From the NCBI GenBank assembly GCA_016930475.1, contig JAFGGR010000015.1, forward strand, positions 1 through 6,384: DNA of 6,384 nt, written 5' to 3'. The notes beneath the pieces are model-generated. The model worked only from the letters and a program-made list of their open reading frames with translations, ran no database searches and was not told where the DNA came from. Below are positions 1 to 5,500 of this stretch, one piece after another. The stretch's first letter is position 1; each line of letters opens with the position of its first letter. The position numbers were made by a program, and so were the translations under genes. This DNA is from Clostridiales bacterium (GTDB taxonomy: Bacteria > Bacillota > Clostridia > Saccharofermentanales > Saccharofermentanaceae).

Positions 1-2
1 GG

Positions 3-116
3 CGTCAGGAAACCGACGAGCCCGGGAACGGAGTCAAAATAACGGCCGGTCAGTCCGGAGCGAACAGCGATCCTTCGGAGCCCGGGCGGTTGTGTCGTTA
101 TCAATTTGGTCAATAG
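3..116 (+). CDS. Possible 3' end of an unidentified upstream gene (partial)
   Basis: Frame 3 is open from the window edge to a TAG at 114-116 and would give a hydrophilic tail rich in Gly, Glu, Asp, Asn and Ser. Many codons end in G or C, as in the dehydratase gene downstream. The 9-base word GAGCCCGGG occurs at 18-26 and again at 78-86, exactly 20 codons apart and in this frame (both read Glu-Pro-Gly). There is no domain or motif to recognise, and 37 codons are too few to prove coding. Frame 2 is also open through about base 234 and frame 1 stops at 40-42, so the frame choice is uncertain. No clear intrinsic terminator follows the TAG. Function unknown. Confidence 0.25.
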   Translation, partial: RQETDEPGNGVKITAGQSGANSDPSEPGRLCRYQFGQ

Positions 117-161
117 AAGTATCGCCGGAAACCTTGTTTTTGTACGTTTCATGGACTTGTT

Positions 162-190
162 TTGACAATGATTACGTAATAGCATATATT
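162..190 (+). promoter_or_regulatory. Sigma-70/SigA-type promoter for the dehydratase gene
   Basis: The -35 box TTGACA (162-167) is identical to consensus. After a 17-base spacer comes TATATT (185-190), one mismatch from the TATAAT consensus. Transcription would start near base 197, giving an untranslated leader of about 115 bases before the TTG at 314. The site lies in an AT-rich stretch without convincing coding potential, which supports a real promoter. Seen in sequence; activity is inferred. Confidence 0.75.
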
Positions 191-196
191 TGGAAA

Positions 197-313
197 CCGG
201 GGCGTGAAATGACGATGAAATCGTCCGAAGTTTGAACGTCCGCCGGAACAAAGAAATATCGTTCCGGAAGTTGTCTTATGGTGATGTATTGATCGAAAGG
301 CGGGTAAAGATCC
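197..313 (+). promoter_or_regulatory. 5' leader of the dehydratase gene with two inverted repeats
   Basis: Two perfect inverted repeats are visible: GACGAT (211-216) with ATCGTC (220-225) around a 3-base loop, and CCGGAAC (243-249) with GTTCCGG (261-267) around an 11-base loop. In addition CCGCC (240-244) can pair with GGCGG (299-303), which overlaps the purine-rich stretch that would serve the TTG start at 314. That pairing competes with the second hairpin for bases 243-244. No T-run follows either hairpin, so they do not look like intrinsic terminators. They could be protein-binding sites, RNA-stabilising stems or chance. I match it to no known riboswitch class. Confidence 0.4.
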
Positions 314-2233
314 TTGGATAAACGTAACCCGACTGCGCCCGAACTTTTAGGAAGCACGGAAGTGCTTGTGCGGAAGACCGGGCGCATTCGAACCGGTATC
401 ATCATCGCACTTCAGATCGTTATCGATATCGGGTCGTTCTTTCTCGCTTACCTGTGCTCACTCCTCCTGCGTTTCGGCGGAATTCCGAAAAATGATTTCA
501 CCGAGTACATACAGGCTATTTTCATCCAAGTCGGAGTGTATTTCTTGTTTTTCGTTCTTTTCTCCCTCTATCGCACGCTCTGGAAAACGGCCGGGATCGA
601 CGAATTATTGCGCGTCACCCTCGCGTCGATCCTCGCGGCCTTCTTCGGCTTCCTCTTGTCCTTTTTGCTGGATCGACCGTTGCCGTTCTCCGTTTATCTG
701 GCCGGCGCCGCGTTGGTCATCAATTTCACCGGCTTTTCGCGCATCGCCTACCGATTGCTTCGCCGCGTTCAGAGCGGCATGATGGGTTCGGAGCAATGGC
801 GGCGGACAATGATCGTCGGAGCCGGTGAGATGGGCTCCGCCGCGATCCGTCAGATGAACGATCAGCCGTGGCTGCATATGCGGCCGTTGGTCGCCGTCGA
901 CGACGACCGGGGCAAACTTCGACGTATGGTACGCGGGGTGCCCGTTGAGGGAACGCGTGTGGATATTCCGAGACTTGCGCAAAAACACAATATCGATCTG
1001 ATCGTTCTGTGCCTTCCCCGGGTCGACGAGAAGGACCGTCGCGAGATCATTCGACTCTGCTCCGAGACGACCTGCGCGATCAAGACGATGCCGAGTCTTC
1101 AGGAGATCATGGATCATAAGGATGCCGGCAGTATGCGGGACATCGATGTCGGAGATCTCCTGACCCGTACCGAGCGCAAGCTTGATGAGACGGGCATTCG
1201 CGAATATCTCCTGGGTCGAACGGTTCTGGTGACCGGCGGAGGCGGATCGATCGGGTCCGAACTGTGCCGGCAGATCGGCCGCTTTGATCCGGATAAGCTT
1301 GTTATTTTCGATGTGTATGAGAATAGCGCGTACGATCTGTCACTGGAGCTGAATCGGCTCTTTCCGAAACTCGATTGCATCGTGGAGATCGGTTCCGTGC
1401 GCGACGAGAAGCGCCTGGACGAGCTTTTCACGCGTTATAAGCCGCAAATCGTCTTTCACGCCGCCGCACACAAGCACGTGCCGCTCATGGAACATAACCC
1501 GGCCGAGTCGGTCAAGAACAATGTCTTCGGGACACTGAATACCGCCAAGGCCGCGCTCGATCACGACGCCCAGCGCTTCATCCTCATCTCGACCGATAAA
1601 GCGGTCAACCCGACCAGCGTCATGGGCGCGTCCAAGAGAATGGCCGAATATGTGATCCAGTACCTCAATTCCTTTGGGCGTACGCGCTACGCCGCGGTCC
1701 GCTTCGGAAACGTGCTCGGCTCGAACGGAAGCGTCATCCCGCTTTTCCGGAAGCAGATCGAAGCCGGCGGACCCATCACGGTCACCGACAAGAATATCAC
1801 GCGTTATTTTATGACCATCCCCGAAGCGGCACGGCTCGTGCTTCAGGCCGGCATTTTTGCCAAAGGCGGTGAGATCTTCATTCTCGATATGGGCGACCCG
1901 GTCCGCATCGACGACATCGCGCGCACACTCATCCGCCTTTCCGGCTTCCGACCGGACGTCGACATCAAGATCGAATATTCCGGCCTCCGCCCCGGCGAAA
2001 AGCTCTACGAAGAACTCTTCCTCGATGAAGAACAACCGGACGAGTCCGGAATTCCCGGAATATTTATCGGCAAGGTCAAGAGCCCGCCGCCGGAGGAGAT
2101 CAAGAAAAATCTCGACTGGCTCCGGGAACAGATCGAAAACGGCGAGGACGCGAGGACCTGCTTCACGGCGCTCATCAAGACGTATAAGCCGGAGAAGAGA
2201 GCGGATGCAGATATGGAAGGCGGCCCGGAGTAA
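314..2233 (+). CDS. pglF: Membrane UDP-GlcNAc 4,6-dehydratase (PglF/CapD/WbpM family)
   Basis: The product (639 aa) should convert UDP-GlcNAc to the 4-keto-6-deoxy sugar, the first step of bacillosamine-type sugar synthesis, at the inner face of the membrane. The N-terminal part has four likely membrane helices (about residues 27-52, 68-88, 102-120, 123-145). A first Rossmann domain follows with VGAGEMG (168-174), then the short-chain dehydrogenase/epimerase domain with TGGGGSIG (307-314), AAAHKHVPL (383-391) and LRPGEKLYEEL (558-568). The usual Tyr-x-x-x-Lys is Met437-x-x-x-Lys441, and Thr427-Asp428-Lys429 lies eight residues before Met437. This is the spacing of the Thr-Asp-Lys...Met active site known from Campylobacter PglF. 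The length is normal for the family. Start: an in-frame TAA lies at 305-307, so TTG 314 is the earliest start. GTG 362 has a better Shine-Dalgarno site (AGGA, 349-352, 9 bases away) and would give 623 aa. Related dehydratases acting in other amino-sugar pathways cannot be excluded, but the neighbours favour PglF. Confidence 0.92.
   Translation: MDKRNPTAPELLGSTEVLVRKTGRIRTGIIIALQIVIDIGSFFLAYLCSLLLRFGGIPKNDFTEYIQAIFIQVGVYFLFFVLFSLYRTLWKTAGIDELLRVTLASILAAFFGFLLSFLLDRPLPFSVYLAGAALVINFTGFSRIAYRLLRRVQSGMMGSEQWRRTMIVGAGEMGSAAIRQMNDQPWLHMRPLVAVDDDRGKLRRMVRGVPVEGTRVDIPRLAQKHNIDLIVLCLPRVDEKDRREIIRLCSETTCAIKTMPSLQEIMDHKDAGSMRDIDVGDLLTRTERKLDETGIREYLLGRTVLVTGGGGSIGSELCRQIGRFDPDKLVIFDVYENSAYDLSLELNRLFPKLDCIVEIGSVRDEKRLDELFTRYKPQIVFHAAAHKHVPLMEHNPAESVKNNVFGTLNTAKAALDHDAQRFILISTDKAVNPTSVMGASKRMAEYVIQYLNSFGRTRYAAVRFGNVLGSNGSVIPLFRKQIEAGGPITVTDKNITRYFMTIPEAARLVLQAGIFAKGGEIFILDMGDPVRIDDIARTLIRLSGFRPDVDIKIEYSGLRPGEKLYEELFLDEEQPDESGIPGIFIGKVKSPPPEEIKKNLDWLREQIENGEDARTCFTALIKTYKPEKRADADMEGGPE
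349..364 (+). promoter_or_regulatory. Ribosome binding site and alternative GTG start inside the dehydratase reading frame
   Basis: AGGA at 349-352 lies 9 bases before an in-frame GTG at 362-364. The TTG at 314 has only AAAGG at 296-300, 13 bases away, extended by a poorer GGCGGG. A GTG start would remove 16 polar residues and leave a short basic N-terminus directly before the first membrane helix, as is common in this family. Undecided between the two. Confidence 0.4.
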
Positions 2234-2290
2234 GGTCAGAGATTATTTGAACACCACCCGCAAAAGACAAAACGAGATCGACGGAATTGC

Positions 2291-2319
2291 TTGTTCTCCG
2301 GGATGATATGTGCTACAAT
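2291..2319 (+). promoter_or_regulatory. Extended -10 promoter for the regulator-led operon
   Basis: TTGTTC (2291-2296) as -35 box and TACAAT (2314-2319) as -10 box are separated by 17 bases. TGC at 2311-2313 supplies the TG of an extended -10. Transcription would begin near 2326, exactly where the first arm of a perfect inverted repeat begins. The promoter lies 58 bases after the dehydratase stop codon, so the regulator and the genes after it can be expressed independently of the dehydratase. Confidence 0.7.
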
Positions 2320-2325
2320 CTCCTC

Positions 2326-2344
2326 GTGTTCAAAATATGAACAC
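2326..2344 (+). repeat. Perfect inverted repeat at the predicted transcription start (operator-like)
   Basis: GTGTTCA (2326-2332) and TGAACAC (2338-2344) form a perfect 7-base inverted repeat around AAATA. It begins at the predicted +1 of the 2291-2319 promoter, a typical place for a repressor site, and the first gene downstream encodes a winged-helix regulator. Autoregulation is therefore possible but is inferred only. The same bases can also form an RNA hairpin at the very 5' end of the transcript. Confidence 0.45.
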
Positions 2345-2449
2345 CTATGACGGGCCGAGTAGGCGATAACCGGATTCAGGTGTTCGTGAACCGGTGTCTG
2401 CGGTGCACATACTTTGCACTATTGAATAAATCGTGAAATGAGGATATCC
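2326..2449 (+). promoter_or_regulatory. Structured 5' leader with competing stems (candidate regulatory RNA)
   Basis: Besides the 5' hairpin at 2326-2344, bases 2337-2346 can pair with 2378-2387 in a 10-bp stem with one G-T wobble. It encloses CGG 2351-2353 with CCG 2370-2372, and GCC 2354-2356 with GGC 2362-2364 (loop GAGTA), leaving GATAA (2365-2369) bulged. A third stem pairs CCGG-A-TTCA (2370-2378, one bulged A) with TGAACCGG (2387-2394). The long central stem shares bases with both the first and the third stem, so it excludes each of them. A weak 5-bp stem lies at 2403-2407 with 2415-2419. No T-run terminator is visible, so any switching would act on translation, on Rho, or by protein binding. 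I match it to no known riboswitch class. Confidence 0.4.
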
Positions 2450-2452
2450 ATG
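2440..2452 (+). promoter_or_regulatory. Ribosome binding site that decides the regulator start
   Basis: GAGGA (2440-2444) lies 5 bases before the ATG at 2450-2452, a normal spacing. The in-frame ATG at 2438 is four codons upstream, overlaps this site, and has no purine-rich stretch at a suitable distance before it. ATG 2450 is therefore preferred. Confidence 0.7.
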
Positions 2453-3037
2453 AACCAAGATCGAATTCCTCAAACGCAAATCGATCGCGAATATATTCTG
2501 CTTACCGAGATCGAAGCGAATCAGTCGGTTTCACAACGCGAACTGTCCCGGAAGGCCGGGCTTTCGCTGGGTTCCGTAAACATCTTACTTAAGAAAATGG
2601 CGAAGCAAGGTTTGATCAAGATGGAATCCATCCCCGCGAACCGCATCATATATATGCTTACACCGGCCGGAATGGCGGAAAAAGCTTTCAAGACCGTACG
2701 GTATATAAAAGTTCATTACAAAGTCATTGAAGAGACGAAGGAACGTATCCGTGCCGGTCTGATGACCCTTCAACAAAAATATAGCACCATATGCATACTC
2801 AAGTCGGAAGACGAACTCACAGAGATCGTCCAACAGGCAGTACAAGAATACAGACACAATCACCCCGATGCGACCATCCATTTGATCGATCGACCCGGCC
2901 AAATTACGCCCGACTTGATCGGTCCGGGTGAAACGGTCGCCTTCCTGGCGTTGCCGGACGACCTGATCCTCGATCGGGTTCGCGGGGAATACATAAAACA
3001 AATCACACCGATCAGCTTGACGGAACTTTTTCGGTGA
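2450..3037 (+). CDS. MarR-like winged-helix regulator of the EPS-associated type
   Basis: The product is 195 aa from ATG 2450 (199 aa from ATG 2438). Residues about 14-58 form a winged helix-turn-helix, including SQRELSRKAGLSLGSVN (28-44) as the helix-turn-helix and LLKKMAKQGLIKM after it. The wing and TPAGMAEKA (71-79) follow. This arrangement matches MarR-type regulators found in exopolysaccharide and O-antigen loci. A helical linker (about 81-111) leads to a C-terminal alpha/beta region (112-195) with a strand (TICILKS), a helix (DELTEIVQQAVQEY), a second strand (ATIHLID) and a third (TVAFLAL). That region resembles a small Rossmann-like fold but has no glycine-rich loop, so ligand binding is uncertain. 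It is the first gene after the 2291-2319 promoter and ends 24 bases before the aminotransferase gene. It probably controls this operon, perhaps through the repeats in its own leader, but the target and signal are not shown. Confidence 0.8.
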   Translation: MNQDRIPQTQIDREYILLTEIEANQSVSQRELSRKAGLSLGSVNILLKKMAKQGLIKMESIPANRIIYMLTPAGMAEKAFKTVRYIKVHYKVIEETKERIRAGLMTLQQKYSTICILKSEDELTEIVQQAVQEYRHNHPDATIHLIDRPGQITPDLIGPGETVAFLALPDDLILDRVRGEYIKQITPISLTELFR

Positions 3038-3061
3038 TCAATAGTAGAGGAACAGGAAACA

Positions 3062-4183
3062 ATGAGTGAAAACAAAAAAATATGGCTGTCTTCACCGCAC
3101 ATGAGCGATGAAGGATACGAGATGCAGTATATCCGGGAAGCGTTTGACGCTAACTGGGTTGCTCCGCTCGGAACGAATGTCAACGAATTCGAGCGAGAAC
3201 TGGCCCGCAAGGTCGGCGCGCTAAATGCCGCGGCACTCACTTCCGGTACCGCTGCCACCCATTTAGCGTTGAGAGCGGTTGGCGTCGGTCCGGGAGATAT
3301 CGTTCTGTGCCCGACCCTTACCTTCTCGGCTACAGTCAATCCGATCATTTATCAAAACGCGACTCCGGTTTTCGTCGACAGTGACATTGAAACATGGAAT
3401 ATGGATCCGAAAGCGCTGGAAACCGCATTAGAGAAATACGGCGAGCGGGTCAAAGCCGTGATCGTCGTTCACCTGTACGGGCTGTCCGCGAACATGGATC
3501 CGATCATGGAATCCTGCCGTAAACACAATGTAACGGTCATCGAAGATGCCGCGGAGTCGCTCGGCGCCTATTACAAAGGCCGGCATACCGGGACCTTCGG
3601 GAAATACGGTGTTTTTTCCTTTAACGGCAATAAAATCATCACAACTTCCGGCGGAGGCATGCTCGTGTCCGACGACGAAGAAAGAATTCAAAAGGTCAGA
3701 TTCTGGGCGACTCAATCCAGAGACTCGGCCCGACATTATCAGCACAGCGAATTGGGCTACAATTATCGTATGAGCAATATCGTCGCCGGTATCGGCAGAG
3801 GTCAGCTGAAGGTCCTCGATCAGAGAGTCGCCAAGAAACGCTATATTTTTGAATATTATCGAAGAGAGCTGGGTCAATTGGGAGGCGTGAATTTCATGCC
3901 TGTCAATGAATGGAACGAACCAAACTTCTGGTTGACGGTGATGACTCTGAGCGGAAAAGTCCGCCCGCTCGATATTATGGAAGCATTGGAAGCGGACAAT
4001 ATCGAGTCCCGACCGGTCTGGAAACCGATGCATATGCAACCGTTCTTTTCCAAGTACGACTGCATCGGCGGCAATGTCAGCGAGAAGTTGTTCGAAAACG
4101 GCGTGTGCTTGCCGAGTGACACGAAGATGACCGATGAAGATCTGGAGAGAGTCTGCGGGATCATAAAGGGGTTGTGGGAGTAG
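3062..4183 (+). CDS. pglE: PLP-dependent UDP-4-keto-6-deoxy-GlcNAc aminotransferase (DegT/DnrJ/EryC1/StrS family, PglE-like)
   Basis: The enzyme (373 aa) should use glutamate and pyridoxal phosphate to turn the dehydratase product into UDP-4-amino-4,6-dideoxy-GlcNAc in the cytoplasm. Visible family signatures are SGTAATHLAL (61-70, phosphate-binding turn), HLYG (137-140), EDAAESLGA (161-169, with the Asp that contacts the PLP ring nitrogen) and FSFNGNK, whose Lys191 is the expected Schiff-base lysine. SGGGM (196-200) and GYNYRMSNI (232-240) follow. Near the C-terminus SRPVWKPMHMQPFF (316-329) is typical of enzymes acting on UDP-linked 4-keto sugars. The length is normal and no key residue is missing. 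The ATG at 3062 has AGGAAA (3054-3059) just upstream, and the stop codon abuts the next gene's ATG. Members using other 4-keto or 3-keto sugars look similar; the neighbouring pglC- and pglD-like genes make the PglE role likely. Confidence 0.9.
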   Translation: MSENKKIWLSSPHMSDEGYEMQYIREAFDANWVAPLGTNVNEFERELARKVGALNAAALTSGTAATHLALRAVGVGPGDIVLCPTLTFSATVNPIIYQNATPVFVDSDIETWNMDPKALETALEKYGERVKAVIVVHLYGLSANMDPIMESCRKHNVTVIEDAAESLGAYYKGRHTGTFGKYGVFSFNGNKIITTSGGGMLVSDDEERIQKVRFWATQSRDSARHYQHSELGYNYRMSNIVAGIGRGQLKVLDQRVAKKRYIFEYYRRELGQLGGVNFMPVNEWNEPNFWLTVMTLSGKVRPLDIMEALEADNIESRPVWKPMHMQPFFSKYDCIGGNVSEKLFENGVCLPSDTKMTDEDLERVCGIIKGLWE

Positions 4184-4831
4184 ATGACGGGATTTGAACA
4201 GCAAACCGAGTCAACAAACAAGGGCATATATCGGCGATTTATTAAGAGACCGATCGATTTTTGTTTGTCGTTATTTGCGCTAATCATATTGAGCCCGGTC
4301 ATCATCGTTGTTGCGCTACTGGTGCGAGTGAAGTTGGGACATCCTGTAATTTTCAAGCAGAAACGCCCCGGATTGAACGAGAAAATTTTCACGATGTATA
4401 AATTCAGAACGATGACCGATAAGAAGGATCAAAACGGGCAATTGCTTCCGGATTCCGAACGGCTTACAAAATTCGGGAAAATGCTTCGTTCCACATCATT
4501 GGATGAGTTGCCGGAACTATTCAATATTCTTAAGGGAGACATGAGTATCGTTGGGCCGAGACCGCTGCTTGTTGAATATCTGGAACGCTACAACGCCTGC
4601 CAAAAGAGGAGGCATGAGGTGAGGCCAGGGTTGACCGGAAATGCTCAGGTAAGCGGCCGAAACGCCTTGACATGGGAAGAAAAGTTCAATTTGGATGTTG
4701 ATTATGTCGATCATATCCGCTTTCTTCGTGATATAAGAATAATTTTAATGACTGTGAAGAAAGTGATAATGAGAGAAGGGATCCATTCAACACAATCAGA
4801 TACTATGGAGTACTTTACCGGAAACCATTAG
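4184..4831 (+). CDS. pglC: Phosphoglycosyl transferase, PglC-like (undecaprenyl-phosphate diacetylbacillosamine-1-phosphate transferase)
   Basis: This small monotopic membrane enzyme (215 aa) should move a sugar-1-phosphate from its UDP donor to undecaprenyl phosphate, starting glycan assembly on the lipid carrier. KRPIDF (21-26) begins the re-entrant membrane helix (about 24-48), which contains the helix-breaking Ser37-Pro38. Next come KQKRPGLNEKIF (58-69), KFRTM (73-77), SLDELPEL (105-112) with the Asp107-Glu108 catalytic dyad (Asp93-Glu94 in Campylobacter PglC), GDMSIVGPRPLL (118-129) and RPGLTGNAQVSGRN (147-160). The compact size and the DTMEYFTGNH tail look like PglC, not like the longer WcaJ/WbaP proteins with extra membrane helices. 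The ATG directly follows the aminotransferase TAG, with GGGAG (4176-4180) as likely ribosome site, so the two genes are probably translationally coupled. Exact sugar specificity is inferred from the neighbours. Confidence 0.9.
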   Translation: MTGFEQQTESTNKGIYRRFIKRPIDFCLSLFALIILSPVIIVVALLVRVKLGHPVIFKQKRPGLNEKIFTMYKFRTMTDKKDQNGQLLPDSERLTKFGKMLRSTSLDELPELFNILKGDMSIVGPRPLLVEYLERYNACQKRRHEVRPGLTGNAQVSGRNALTWEEKFNLDVDYVDHIRFLRDIRIILMTVKKVIMREGIHSTQSDTMEYFTGNH

Positions 4832-4879
4832 AACTGTTATAGATGAGTATGGTAATAATTTTAGGAAGGGCTGAAAAAC

Positions 4880-5500
4880 GTGAAAACAACATTGGTTATT
4901 ATAGGAGCCGGTGGACACGGAAAAGTGATTGCAGATATCGCTGTCAAGAGCAATCAATGGAGCAAAGTATTGTTTTTGGATGATGATTCGACGATTCAAT
5001 CAGTCGGGATACATGAAGTTGTCGGGATTATCTCCGACGCCAGTAAATATGAAAAGAATGCCGTATTTTTAGTAGCGATCGGTGACAATGAAATACGTCA
5101 AAAAATACAATCCAAACTGGAACTTCAAGGATTGTCGCTGGCGAAGCTGATCCATCCGAATGCGGTCATTGCTTCCGATGTTGAAATTGGTTCTGGAAGT
5201 GTAGTAATGGCTGGAGTTGTGATTAACAGTTCAACGCACATCGGAAAAGGGTGCATTATTAATACGAGTTCCAGCATAGATCACGATTGTGATCTCGGCG
5301 ATTATGTTCATATATCTCCGGGAGCCCATTTGGCCGGGAATATTCATGTTGGCGATAGAACTTGGCTCGGATTGGGCAGTCTCATAATTAATAATCTACG
5401 CATTTGCAATGATTGCACTGTTGGTGCCGGAACTGTAGTTTTACGGAATATCGATGAGACTGGAACATATGTGGGGGTTCCCGCGAGAAAGGTTGAATAA
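4880..5500 (+). CDS. pglD: Left-handed beta-helix sugar O/N-acetyltransferase (PglD/NeuD family)
   Basis: The product (206 aa) is expected to acetylate the 4-amino group of the aminotransferase product with acetyl-CoA, giving UDP-N,N'-diacetylbacillosamine. The N-terminal Rossmann-like domain starts with VIIGAGGHGKVIADIA (6-21) and includes FLDDD (32-36) and AIGDN (66-70). From about residue 92 a hexapeptide-repeat region forms the left-handed beta-helix (for example IGSGSVVMAGVVI, IGKGCIINTSSSI, VGDRTWLGLGSLI, VGAGTVVLRNI). His135-Asp136 in IDHDC fits the catalytic His with acidic partner known in PglD. The VGVPARKVE ending is typical of the family and the length is normal. The start is GTG at 4880, preceded by AGGAAGGG (4863-4870). 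NeuD-type enzymes for sialic acid have the same fold, but no neu genes are present here. The 48-base gap upstream shows no clear promoter or terminator. Confidence 0.88.
   Translation: MKTTLVIIGAGGHGKVIADIAVKSNQWSKVLFLDDDSTIQSVGIHEVVGIISDASKYEKNAVFLVAIGDNEIRQKIQSKLELQGLSLAKLIHPNAVIASDVEIGSGSVVMAGVVINSSTHIGKGCIINTSSSIDHDCDLGDYVHISPGAHLAGNIHVGDRTWLGLGSLIINNLRICNDCTVGAGTVVLRNIDETGTYVGVPARKVE

Noticed and set aside
117..161. Possible intrinsic terminator after the putative upstream gene, because of a T-rich run near 134-141
   Set aside because: No stable G+C-rich stem can be drawn immediately before the T-rich run.
2..234. Frame 2 open from the window edge to about base 234
   Set aside because: It runs straight through the near-consensus promoter at 162-190 and its translation changes character along its length, so it is probably open by chance.
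172..405. Open frame on the - strand across the dehydratase leader
   Set aside because: It overlaps the promoter-leader region and gene start, has no recognisable motif, and is too short to stand alone.
605..1117. Open frame of about 170 codons on the - strand opposite the membrane and first Rossmann part of the dehydratase
   Set aside because: Low-complexity Arg/Gly/Glu/Asp-rich translation without domain features; a shadow of the + strand gene.
1340..2035. Long open frame on the - strand (about 231 codons) within the dehydratase gene
   Set aside because: It lies wholly opposite the conserved catalytic domain, shows no recognisable domain, and is a by-product of the biased codon use on the + strand.
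2326..2449. Known riboswitch classes or a JUMPstart/ops element in the leader
   Set aside because: I compared by eye with remembered core motifs of c-di-GMP, fluoride, ZTP, THF, T-box, cobalamin and yybP-ykoY elements and with the ops GGCGGTAGC word; none is present. A covariance-model search could overturn this.
3428..4204. Long open frame on the - strand (about 258 codons) opposite the aminotransferase
   Set aside because: The + strand gene has every family motif intact; the reverse frame has no motif and no ribosome site that stands out.
4832..4879. A separate promoter or small gene between the phosphoglycosyl transferase and the acetyltransferase
   Set aside because: Only 48 bases with no paired -35/-10 boxes; an ATG near 4842 opens a frame that just runs into the acetyltransferase in the wrong frame.
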